Of a stretch of DNA of 64,000 bases, positions 8,550 through 16,920 are shown one piece after another. Position 1 is the first letter of the stretch, and each line of letters opens with the position of its first letter. Source of the DNA: Pedobacter yonginensis (GTDB taxonomy: Bacteria; Bacteroidota; Bacteroidia; Sphingobacteriales; Sphingobacteriaceae). The position numbers were made by a program, and so were the translations under genes. Location: positions 1,054,001 to 1,118,000 of the forward strand of contig NZ_QGNZ01000001.1 of NCBI RefSeq assembly GCF_003173595.1, given 5' to 3'. The notes beneath the pieces are model-generated. The model was not told where the DNA came from, did no database searches, and saw only the letters and a list, made by a program, of their open reading frames with translations.

Positions 8550-9503
8550 TTATTTCCCAAACTTCATTTTCAACTGCTCTAACATGTCGGTGTTAATCGG
8601 CTCGGCAGGTTTTTCCTTTTTTGGCTGAGGTGCCGGTTTTTGGTAAGGCTTGTTTGCTGGAGATGGATTTTGTGGACGTGGTGCTCTATTCTCATGTTTC
8701 TTGGCATTAAACTTAGCCCATTCTTCGTCCAATTTCTTTTTGGTGTATAACGGAAAATCACCTTGTTTCATCCATGCATAGTAGCTCGGTTCCACAGAGA
8801 AAACCTGTTCGGTAGTTTTACCTTTGTGCTTGCCAAAATTGAAACAAACTTCGTTATTGTCGTTGTAAACCATTCTTCCCGCAAAATCTACAGGCTTATT
8901 GATGTTGGTAAAAACATGCAGTGCATCAACATCATTTACCACAGGAATGCTTTTTACCCCTTGCTTACTTTCAAACTCCGTTTCCTTGTACATTTCCAAC
9001 TGTCCCAACAAAACCTTGTAAGTTGCAATAACATCTGCCTCTGCGGCATGGGCATTAACTAAATCTTCCTGACAATAAAATTTATAGGCTGCCTTTAGTG
9101 TACGTTGCTCCATCTGGTGGAAAATGTTTTGCACATCAACAAACTTTCTGTCGTTCATATCAAAATCCACATCAGCCCTTAAAAATTCTTCTAACAGCAT
9201 TGGAATATCAAATTTGTTCGAGTTGTAACCGGCTAAATCGCTTTCTCCAATAAATTCGGCAATTTCTGGCGCTAGGGTTTTAAATGTGGGCGCATCTGCA
9301 ATGTCTTCATCATAAATTCCATGAATCAGGGATGTTTGTAGTGGAATGGGCATTTCTGGATTTACACGCCACGTTTTAACCACTTCCGAACCATCTGGCA
9401 TGGCTTTTAAAACTGCAATTTCGACAATTCTATCCGCGCCAACATTTACACCAGTAGCCTCTAAATCGAAAAATGCTAAGGGACGTTTTAAATTTAATTT
9501 CAT
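8550..9503 (-). CDS. DEDDh 3'-5' exonuclease (DnaQ/epsilon-like)
   Basis: The first 170 residues form a DnaQ-family exonuclease with 'FFDLEATGVNVGADRIVEIA' (first Asp/Glu pair), 'LAGYNSNKFDIPMLLEEF' and the closing 'HAAEADVIATYKVL' His-x4-Asp motif. A region near residues 200-250 ('CFNFGKHKGKTTEQV...YYAWMKQGDFP') is a second small domain shared with Bacteroidota homologues, and the tail is rich in proline, lysine and asparagine. It is 317 residues long, larger than bare epsilon subunits, so a stand-alone repair or RNA/DNA-trimming exonuclease is more likely than the replicative proofreading subunit. Confidence 0.88.
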   Translation of the reverse strand: MKLNLKRPLAFFDLEATGVNVGADRIVEIAVLKAMPDGSEVVKTWRVNPEMPIPLQTSLIHGIYDEDIADAPTFKTLAPEIAEFIGESDLAGYNSNKFDIPMLLEEFLRADVDFDMNDRKFVDVQNIFHQMEQRTLKAAYKFYCQEDLVNAHAAEADVIATYKVLLGQLEMYKETEFESKQGVKSIPVVNDVDALHVFTNINKPVDFAGRMVYNDNNEVCFNFGKHKGKTTEQVFSVEPSYYAWMKQGDFPLYTKKKLDEEWAKFNAKKHENRAPRPQNPSPANKPYQKPAPQPKKEKPAEPINTDMLEQLKMKFGK

Positions 9504-9689
9504 TATTTTATGATGTGAGATTGAGACATTGATTTGTCACCAACGTTCTAAACTATTTTTATTCAAAAATGCTAAAAAGGTTTCATTACTTCCTTAAAAG
9601 CGGTAACTAATTTGAAAATATAATTGTAAAATTATTTCTTAATCTTACTTGCTAACTTTAAATTGCCATTTAATTATTAAACGCTCTTA

Positions 9690-11657
9690 ATGAAAAATAC
9701 GCTAGCCACAATTATCCTATTTCTATTAAGCTTTTCCGCTTACGCTCAAAACTTTAGCTTCGGAACCATCACATTTGATGATTATCAATTCGATAAAAAA
9801 CAACTCGATAGTAATGCCAATGCTGTGGTTTTAAAAGAGTTTGGAACCGCTTCTATTCAGCTAAACGATAGTAAGGGATCTTTAGAACTCGTTTTCGAAC
9901 ACCATGTTAAAATCAAAATCTATTCCAAAGAAGGCTTTGATCATGCCAACATCATCATCCCTTTGTATAAGGATAAAACCAGAGAAGAAACCATTACCGA
10001 TTTAAAAGCATCAACATTTAATTTTGAAAATGGCCAATTCGTGGCAACTGCTATGGATAAAAAGAGTGTTTTTCTTGAAAATAAATCCAAATATTTAATG
10101 CTCGCTAAATTCACATTGCCCAACCTTAAAGAGGGTTCTGTTATAGAGTATAGCTATCGTTTAAACTCTCCAAACTTATTTAACTTCAAAACTTGGGAAT
10201 TTCAAAGCAATATCCCCAAAGTACATAGCGAATATCTGGTTTACATCCCGGGCATTTACACATACAATGTTTCCCTGCGCGGAAGTCAAAAATTATCTGA
10301 TCAAAAGGTAGAACTTGCTAAAGAATGTTTAAGGTTATCTGGCGCAACCATTGATTGTTCGAAAATTACCTATCTCATGAAAAACGTGCCCGCATTTATT
10401 GAGGAAGAAAATATGACAGCACCGAGCAACTTCAAATCTGCCATTTACTTTGAATTAGCTGAGGTACAAAATCTTAATGGCGGCAAAACAGCCTACACAA
10501 AAAAATGGGAAGACATCAATTATGAGTTGGCAACCGATAAAAGTTTCGGGTTACAGATGAAACGAAAAGATGTGTACAAAGATCTTATCCCAACCATAAC
10601 GAAAGATGCAACTGACGATTTAAGCAAAGCCAAAGCCATTTATAATTACGTAAAAAAACAAATTAAGTGGAACAATTATGTTGGCATGTACTCTGAAGAC
10701 AACATTAAAAAATCCTTGGAACTTCGATCAGGAAATACTGGCGACATCAACTTAAATCTAATTTCGGCACTCCTAACCGCAAATTTAGATGCAGAAGCCG
10801 TAATTCTTTCTACCCGTGATAATGGAACGGTAAACAAGCTGTACCCTGTGGTAAGCGATTTTAATTATGTGGTGGCCAAAGTAAATATCGGCGATCAAAG
10901 CTACCTTTTAGATGCATCAGAACCGCTCCTACCCTTCGGATTATTACCACTGCGTTGCATAAACGATCAAGGTAGAGTAATTAATTTAAAAAAGGCCTCT
11001 TACTGGATGGATTTAAAAGCATCGCAAAAAACGATGACCAGCTACATTTTAACAGGCAAACTGAATGAAGACGGTAAAATTATCGGCACCATTACCACGC
11101 ACAGTTTTGGATATGCAGCTTATAACAAAAGAAAAGACATCAAACGTTACAGTTCTACCGATGAGTATGTAGAGAAATTGGATGATCGACTGCCCAAAAT
11201 TAAGATTTTAAATCAAACAATTGAAAATTTGGATAGCGTAGAAAATGCTTTAACTGAGCGTTACGACGTAGAATTTACGGTTTACGATGGCATTACATCG
11301 CAATTCTATTTAAGTCCGTTTTTCATTAATACCATTACCAAAAACCCATATAACTTAAATGACAGAACCTATCCAATCGATTTAGGTACAGCTTCTGATG
11401 AACGAATAATCATCAATATCGCCATGCCAGATCAATATGAATTACTGGAAAAACCCAAGGACATGGCTATTGGCCTACCGAACAATGGTGGAAAATACTT
11501 GCTCCAAACTACTTTTCAGGATCATTCAATTTCCTGCAACCAAATTTTACAGTTTAATAATGCCATATACCCGGCAGAAGAATATTTGGTACTGAAGGCG
11601 TTTTACAGTAAAATTATCCAAAACCAAAAAACAGAACTTCTATTTAAAAAACGCTAA
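9690..11657 (+). CDS. Secreted DUF3857 protein with degenerate transglutaminase domain
   Basis: A 655-residue exported protein (signal peptide MKNTLATIILFLLSFSAYAQ). The first half is a DUF3857 beta-sandwich, followed by a transglutaminase-like fold around residues 320-420. At the position where active members have 'GDCK' this protein reads 'GNTGDINL', and the partner His is replaced ('SDFNYVVAKV'), so the cysteine protease/transglutaminase triad is lost. It probably binds rather than cuts. Its stop codon directly abuts the ATG of the next gene, a paralogue with the Cys and His retained, and the two are surely co-transcribed. Role unknown. Confidence 0.85.
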   Translation: MKNTLATIILFLLSFSAYAQNFSFGTITFDDYQFDKKQLDSNANAVVLKEFGTASIQLNDSKGSLELVFEHHVKIKIYSKEGFDHANIIIPLYKDKTREETITDLKASTFNFENGQFVATAMDKKSVFLENKSKYLMLAKFTLPNLKEGSVIEYSYRLNSPNLFNFKTWEFQSNIPKVHSEYLVYIPGIYTYNVSLRGSQKLSDQKVELAKECLRLSGATIDCSKITYLMKNVPAFIEEENMTAPSNFKSAIYFELAEVQNLNGGKTAYTKKWEDINYELATDKSFGLQMKRKDVYKDLIPTITKDATDDLSKAKAIYNYVKKQIKWNNYVGMYSEDNIKKSLELRSGNTGDINLNLISALLTANLDAEAVILSTRDNGTVNKLYPVVSDFNYVVAKVNIGDQSYLLDASEPLLPFGLLPLRCINDQGRVINLKKASYWMDLKASQKTMTSYILTGKLNEDGKIIGTITTHSFGYAAYNKRKDIKRYSSTDEYVEKLDDRLPKIKILNQTIENLDSVENALTERYDVEFTVYDGITSQFYLSPFFINTITKNPYNLNDRTYPIDLGTASDERIIINIAMPDQYELLEKPKDMAIGLPNNGGKYLLQTTFQDHSISCNQILQFNNAIYPAEEYLVLKAFYSKIIQNQKTELLFKKR

Positions 11658-13562
11658 ATGAGGTCAATCATCACTTTTATATTGCTCTGTTTCCTATCAA
11701 ATCCTGTTTTTTGCCAAGACAATTACGACGTTGATTTAATTCCTTCAAATCTGCGCAATAGGGCCAATTCTTGCATTAGGAATGAGGAACGCGTTGTGGA
11801 TATGCAATCTCCCGACAATGTGATGCTTAATGTAAAAAAGGCAATTACCGTATTTAATGAGAATGGTGAAGAAGATGCTCGATTGGTTTTGCATTATGAT
11901 AAAAACGTATCTATCAAAAGTATCAAAGGAGAGATATACAACGCATCAGGCATGCTCATCAGTAAATTTAACCAAAACAATTTCGCCGATGTTAGCGCAG
12001 CAGATGGTTTCTCTTTATTTGTGGATAGCCGTATAAAGCACTACCTACCCTCTATTAATCAATTTCCATATACCATAGTTTATAATTTCGAAATTAGGAG
12101 CAAGCAAAACCTGATTATACCAGACTGGGTACCGAAACCCGGTAACGATGTTTCGATTGAAAAAAGCAGGTACACCTTTATTTGTAGACCCACGGATGTG
12201 GTTAGAATTAAAGCTCAAAATTTTTCTGGTGAACCTGAAGAAAGCCGTACCGAAAAGCAAATAACACGCATTTGGAAAGTAAGCAATGTGGTAGCGGTAA
12301 AAACAGAACCCTACAGTCCGGATGCCGAAAGCTATGAAACGAGCGTAAAAATTGCCCCTCAACAATTTACTTATTTTGGTAAAAGGGGAAGCTATTCCAA
12401 TTGGCAGGATTTAGGCAAATGGATTTATGATGATTTATTGAAAGGAAGAAATGAACTCGCTCCATCTACAATTGAGTACATTAAAAATCTTGTGAAAGAT
12501 GAAAAGACGGATCAAGATAAAGCCAGAAAAATTTACCAATATCTCCAAGATAAAACCCGTTATATCAGTGTTCAAATCGGAATAGGTGGTTTCCAACCCG
12601 TGCCGGCCTCAGAGGTAGATCGATTGGGATATGGGGATTGCAAAGCATTAGTAAACTATATGCAAAGCCTATTGAGGGCAGTAAACATCGATTCTTATTA
12701 CTGCGTGGTAGAGGCTGGCAGTACCAAAAAAAGTTTCGATGCAAGTTATGCCAGCATGGTGCAAGGCAATCACATCATTTTATGCATGCCGCTAAAGGGC
12801 GATACCACTTGGCTGGAATGTACGAGTCAAAAAATTCCATTCGGCTTTTTAAGTGATTTTACAGACGATAGGCTAGTATTAGCCTGTACAGCTGAAGGTG
12901 GAAAATTGCTCCACACGCCAAAATTGACCACAGAAAACAACCTTCAGATTAGAAAGGCAGATTTGATTTTGAAAGCCGATGGAAACGTTACGGGAAAAGT
13001 AAATACTGTTTTTTCTGGTGCCCAGTACGATAATCAAGAGCACATTATTGGTAAACCCGTCGCCGAACAGCACAAACTGCTTAAAGATTATTACGACATA
13101 GATAATATTGATTTTCAATCAGTTATCTATAGTCAAAAAAAAGATATACATCCAGAAGTTACTGAAAATATCGACATCAACATTAAAAATTACGCGCCGG
13201 TTAATGCGCAGAAGATGTTTTTACAACTGAACGCATTCAACATTAAAAAATCGATTCCTGAGGTGCGGAACAGAACCTTGCCTGTGTACCTGAATCGTGG
13301 ATTTACCGATGAGGATGAAATTACTTACACGCTACCCGATAACGTTCAAATGGAATTTATTAAGCCAGAGCGCAAAAATTTGAAAAGTCCTTTTGGTGAG
13401 TATATTTCAAAAACTACTATCGATGGCAAAAAGCTCACTTATTACAGAAAATTTGTGCTGAATGATGGTACGTTCCCCGCTACAAGTTATGAAGCCTTTT
13501 CGAAGTTTATTGCGGATGTAAATTCGGCAGATTATTTGAAATTGGCGCTTAGCTTAAAATAA
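11658..13562 (+). CDS. Secreted DUF3857 / transglutaminase-like protein
   Basis: A 634-residue exported protein (signal MRSIITFILLCFLSNPVFCQ) with an N-terminal DUF3857 domain and a central transglutaminase-like domain. The nucleophile is visible in 'LGYGDCKALVNYMQSLL' and the His in 'VQGNHIILCMPL'; the third residue region 'TTWLECTSQ' lacks the usual Asp. It immediately follows its degenerate paralogue with no gap (TAA then ATG). These proteins are common in Bacteroidota and sit in the periplasm or at the surface; no substrate is established. The pairing of an apparently active and an inactive copy suggests they work together. Confidence 0.87.
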   Translation: MRSIITFILLCFLSNPVFCQDNYDVDLIPSNLRNRANSCIRNEERVVDMQSPDNVMLNVKKAITVFNENGEEDARLVLHYDKNVSIKSIKGEIYNASGMLISKFNQNNFADVSAADGFSLFVDSRIKHYLPSINQFPYTIVYNFEIRSKQNLIIPDWVPKPGNDVSIEKSRYTFICRPTDVVRIKAQNFSGEPEESRTEKQITRIWKVSNVVAVKTEPYSPDAESYETSVKIAPQQFTYFGKRGSYSNWQDLGKWIYDDLLKGRNELAPSTIEYIKNLVKDEKTDQDKARKIYQYLQDKTRYISVQIGIGGFQPVPASEVDRLGYGDCKALVNYMQSLLRAVNIDSYYCVVEAGSTKKSFDASYASMVQGNHIILCMPLKGDTTWLECTSQKIPFGFLSDFTDDRLVLACTAEGGKLLHTPKLTTENNLQIRKADLILKADGNVTGKVNTVFSGAQYDNQEHIIGKPVAEQHKLLKDYYDIDNIDFQSVIYSQKKDIHPEVTENIDINIKNYAPVNAQKMFLQLNAFNIKKSIPEVRNRTLPVYLNRGFTDEDEITYTLPDNVQMEFIKPERKNLKSPFGEYISKTTIDGKKLTYYRKFVLNDGTFPATSYEAFSKFIADVNSADYLKLALSLK

Positions 13563-13628
13563 CCTAGGTGAAAAATTAGCATATAACCTGAAAGACATTC
13601 TATAATCATCTTTTGACTTAGTCCGTAA

Positions 13629-13700
13629 TGCCGAATTGATTTCAGCACCTTATAATGGATGTTGATTTGTTTTAGCCTTTCTCAATTAGGCCTAAACCGA
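13629..13700. repeat. Dispersed hairpin repeat, copy 1
   Basis: The hairpin TGCCGAATTGATTTCAGCA (13629-13647) is followed by a block ending AGGCCTAAACCGA. The same order of hairpin, 'cTTAATGGnTnTTGATTTG' block and 'TTAAACCGA' end is seen at 49340-49408, so the unit is about 70 bp long. Further copies of the hairpin occur at 43099, 43151 and 63711. Confidence 0.75.
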
Positions 13701-13702
13701 AC

Positions 13703-13825
13703 TTAGCTCAAAATAAGAATGCCGAGGGCAATACCAATAATCATAATCAAATACATAATAATTTCTGTAGATGCGAAACGCTTGTATTTGGTCCAGAAAG
13801 AATAATCTTTATCTTGATTAGGCAT
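13703..13825 (-). CDS. 40-residue single-pass membrane protein
   Basis: A short open reading frame from ATG at 13825 to TAA at 13703. Its first 21 residues are polar (MPNQDKDYSFWTKYKRFAST) and the rest is one hydrophobic helix rich in Ile, Leu and Gly, ending GIALGILILS. The clean polar-then-transmembrane layout and its place 36 bases downstream of the SDR gene on the same strand argue for a real small gene, possibly co-transcribed. I do not recognise a family, and the size alone would hide it from most gene callers. Confidence 0.5.
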   Translation of the reverse strand: MPNQDKDYSFWTKYKRFASTEIIMYLIMIIGIALGILILS

Positions 13826-13861
13826 TTGTTTGATATTAAGCCGTAAAAATAGACAAATGAT

Positions 13862-15310
13862 TTAACTTTCTGGTTTATATGTTGTAATCTGCTTCGCCAT
13901 CCCCTTAAATAACACAACGTGGAAAGGCCACATGGCGTACCAATACATTCTGCCCCATAAGCCTTTTGGCCTAAAAGTAGCAATTTGCGATAGAAAAGCT
14001 TTGCCATGAAAATCAATTAATTTCAGTTCCAGCCAAGCTTCTCCAGGCACTTTCATTTCGGCAAACAAGAGCAACCTTTTACTTTTCTTATCGGCAAGCA
14101 GTACCCGCCAAAAATCCAAAACATCGCCAGCTTGTATATCGGTATTGCTGGTGCGCCCCCTTCTGGTGCCAACGCCTCCAAACATTTTATCTAAGAATCC
14201 TCTAAAGTGCCAAAGCCAATCCATATAGTACCAGCCCCGATTGCCCCCTATGCTCCAAATGTTATCGAAAACCTCTTCAGCCTTACGCTCAAAAGGCATT
14301 CTAACTTTATATTGTAAAGTGCCATTTTGCGGAACTTTGATTTGATCCATAAAGTTTGAAGTCAGATAACCTCTATTAAGCGCATCTTTCCAACTCGAAA
14401 CAATAGAATTCTGATCAATCTTTTCGAAAGCTAAATGAAGTGCTTCAGCGTAGGTTAAACATTTTCTGGGTACCACTTCGTGTATTCTATTGTCTTTACA
14501 AACCACTTCGTTCTTCATGCTATCCACCAAACTACGGGCAAGCGAATAAGGTACGGGTGTGATGATGTTTAACCAAAGAGATGATAACCTGGGTGTTAAC
14601 ACGGGCAAGGTAATGATCCACCGTTTCAGGCCCCTTTCATCTGCATAGCCCTGAAGCATAGCTCGATAGGTTAACACATCAGGCCCACCAATATCGAAGG
14701 TTTCATTATATGATTTCTCATTATGCAAAACACCTGTTAAATAAGCCAATACATCTCTAATACCAATGGGCTGACAGCGTGTTTTCACCCACTTCGGGGT
14801 GATCATAACCGGAATCTTTTCGGTTAAATCTCTAATAATTTCAAATGAAGCACTTCCAGAACCAATTATAATTGCTGCCCTCAAAATTGTACAAGCAATT
14901 CCTGATGCTTTAAGTTCATCTTCAACAGCCAACCGAGATCCTAAATGTTTTGATAAATGATCGTCGTTGGCAATGCCAGTTAAGTAGATAATTTGCTTGC
15001 AATTGGTTTTTTGTATCGCCGAGGAGAAATTTTCCGAAGATGTTTTCTCCATCTCTTCAAACTTTGCATCGCTTGATGACATGGAATGCACCAGATAATA
15101 GGCCGCATCAATATCATTAGGAATTTCTGTTAAGGTGTCTGCATTTAATAAATCACCATTAATAATGGTAACCTCGTCACTCAAATCAGATTGCAGCGCA
15201 AATCTTCTTTTATCGCGGACCATACAAACCACTTCGTGCTTCTCTTCTAAAAGCAATGGCAAAAGTCGAGTTCCAATATAACCGTTTGCGCCTGTAAGTA
15301 AAATTTTCAT
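13862..15310 (-). CDS. NAD(P)-binding SDR-like protein with C-terminal DUF2867 domain
   Basis: A 482-residue protein. The N-terminus is an atypical short-chain dehydrogenase/NmrA-like Rossmann domain with 'KILLTGANGYIGTRLLPLL' and 'AAYYLVHSMSSSDAKFEEME', running to about residue 290. The C-terminal 150 residues form a DUF2867 domain ('GWYYMDWLWHFRGFLDKMFGG...RRGRT' and 'PKGLWGRMYWYAMWPFHVVLFKGM'). This fusion is common in Bacteroidota and Actinobacteria; the reaction is unknown, although lipid or sugar-nucleotide substrates are often guessed. It is divergent from the L,D-transpeptidase-like gene. Confidence 0.85.
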   Translation of the reverse strand: MKILLTGANGYIGTRLLPLLLEEKHEVVCMVRDKRRFALQSDLSDEVTIINGDLLNADTLTEIPNDIDAAYYLVHSMSSSDAKFEEMEKTSSENFSSAIQKTNCKQIIYLTGIANDDHLSKHLGSRLAVEDELKASGIACTILRAAIIIGSGSASFEIIRDLTEKIPVMITPKWVKTRCQPIGIRDVLAYLTGVLHNEKSYNETFDIGGPDVLTYRAMLQGYADERGLKRWIITLPVLTPRLSSLWLNIITPVPYSLARSLVDSMKNEVVCKDNRIHEVVPRKCLTYAEALHLAFEKIDQNSIVSSWKDALNRGYLTSNFMDQIKVPQNGTLQYKVRMPFERKAEEVFDNIWSIGGNRGWYYMDWLWHFRGFLDKMFGGVGTRRGRTSNTDIQAGDVLDFWRVLLADKKSKRLLLFAEMKVPGEAWLELKLIDFHGKAFLSQIATFRPKGLWGRMYWYAMWPFHVVLFKGMAKQITTYKPES

Positions 15311-15502
15311 TCTGTAAAGCTTTAAATGACAACATCTAAGGTCGTGCTTTGTTGGTGATAATCACACATTTAATTTCAAAGGGCATTCCAAATGGTTATA
15401 AAAAGATCTATTATTGTCATCTTAATGTAAAGGAACACTGCTAAACATCCTGACAATTTAAACAGACACAACAAATCTATTTTCTCATCGTAATACTTAT
15501 TC

Positions 15503-15510
15503 TATATTTG
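15503..15510 (+). promoter_or_regulatory. Candidate -7 box of the YkuD_2 gene
   Basis: TATATTTG fits TAnnTTTG and stands 17 bases before the ATG at 15528. An imperfect TTTC lies about 18 bases upstream in the -33 position. Confidence 0.5.
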
Positions 15511-15527
15511 AAACAAACATCCTTTTA

Positions 15528-16313
15528 ATGAAGAGAAACATCTTGGGCATTGCTACGATTATTTTGGTGAGTATCAGCATTGTCGGAACAGGTTGGAAAG
15601 CGAAAGAAGCTCCACACACACAAGAACAAACGGTAAAAAATATAGCGCAAGACAGTTTATACAGTCGCTACATTTCAAACTTATATCACACCGCACATTT
15701 AGATTCTGCTGGATTAAGCGAAGTCGTTTTCGAAAAGGCTTTAACTGGATTTTACAACTTGAAATATGCTGGTTTGCTGCATTCAAAATCCATTTTAACC
15801 ATTGCCGATTTCGATCAAGAAAGTTCTAAAAAGCGTCTTTATATTATTGATTTAGATAAAAAAGAACTGCTTTTGAATACTTGGGTAGCACATGGACAAA
15901 ACAGTGGAGGCGATAAACCAAGCAGTTTTTCCAATAACATCAATTCAAACCAAAGCAGCATCGGCTTCTATTTAACAGGCGAAACTTACTTTGGTAAGCA
16001 CGGGCGCTCTTTGAAATTAGATGGAATGGATTTGGGTTTTAACAACAACGCCAGAGAAAGGGCTATAGTGGTACATGGTGCAGATTACGTTTGCCAGGAA
16101 AGTATCAATCAATTGGGTAGATTGGGCAGAAGTCAGGGTTGCCCTGCGGTAAACTCCAAATTGGCCAATCAAGTCATTAATACCATTTCTGATCGAACGG
16201 TGATGTTCATCAACAATTCAGATCAAGCTTATAATTCACAGTTTTTAAACGAGCAATTGGCGGCAAGTATGGTTTTAAACCGAGAAGATGTGTTGGCAGC
16301 AAATATGGATTAA
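15528..16313 (+). CDS. Murein L,D-transpeptidase catalytic domain protein (YkuD_2 type)
   Basis: A 261-residue exported protein with an uncleaved-looking N-terminal hydrophobic segment ('ILGIATIILVSISIVGTGW'). The C-terminal half has the YkuD_2 pattern: 'AWVAHGQNSGGDKPSSFSN'-type region, the conserved His in 'AIVVHGADYV' and the nucleophile in 'LGRSQGCPAVNSKLA'. It is predicted to act on peptidoglycan stem peptides in the periplasm, either cross-linking or trimming. Its stop codon overlaps that of the convergent gene at 16310. Confidence 0.85.
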   Translation: MKRNILGIATIILVSISIVGTGWKAKEAPHTQEQTVKNIAQDSLYSRYISNLYHTAHLDSAGLSEVVFEKALTGFYNLKYAGLLHSKSILTIADFDQESSKKRLYIIDLDKKELLLNTWVAHGQNSGGDKPSSFSNNINSNQSSIGFYLTGETYFGKHGRSLKLDGMDLGFNNNARERAIVVHGADYVCQESINQLGRLGRSQGCPAVNSKLANQVINTISDRTVMFINNSDQAYNSQFLNEQLAASMVLNREDVLAANMD

Positions 16314-16753
16314 TGCTGTTTTAACTTGGTTGAATTGAGTTTTTTGGGTAAAAGTTTAACAATCTGTAATTTATATCTCGCTAAATAATCCCACAGCCAC
16401 CGATTGCTATCAACGCCTTTTTCACCGCAATCTACAATTTCCGCCCTTTTCAAAAGTTTGGTCACTAACCTTTGTATCAAACTAATTTTCACTAAACGAT
16501 TGAAGATCAATCCAATGTAATCGCAATATACATGGGCAACAATTTCTACAATTAGAGAATCATTGGTTATCATTAATGGCTTTCCAAGATGATTTTCATA
16601 ATCTTTCTTGATGGTATCTATCAACACATCAAACCTTAAACTCGGCGCTCCATCCAAAAAACGCCACAATTCTGCATTGCCATACACCCGAATAAGTTTA
16701 GGTTCTATATCCACCTTAATCGTACACCCTTCTAATTCGTAAAGCTGATTCAT
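16310..16753 (-). CDS. Hypothetical protein, 147 residues
   Basis: Not recognised. The protein starts MNQLYELEGCTIKVDIEPKL, has no signal peptide and no clear transmembrane segment, and ends with a lysine-rich tail (LLPKKLNSTKLKQH). Its stop codon overlaps the stop of the convergent YkuD_2 gene by three bases, a tight packing that supports both ends. Moderately hydrophobic helices around 'VEIVAHVYCDYIGLIF' suggest a folded soluble protein. Confidence 0.65.
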   Translation of the reverse strand: MNQLYELEGCTIKVDIEPKLIRVYGNAELWRFLDGAPSLRFDVLIDTIKKDYENHLGKPLMITNDSLIVEIVAHVYCDYIGLIFNRLVKISLIQRLVTKLLKRAEIVDCGEKGVDSNRWLWDYLARYKLQIVKLLPKKLNSTKLKQH

Positions 16754-16920
16754 ATCTATTTTTTAGATTTTAATAAATCGATTTTGTTACTAAAAGCTAC
16801 CCTGCGAACACAAAAATGCAGAAAAGGTTTCTAAGCCAATAGGTTATGTTGTGAGTAAAAAATTAGGTTGTACACAAATAATTTTAATCATCTTTGGGGT
16901 TTAGAAAACCATTTCAATTC

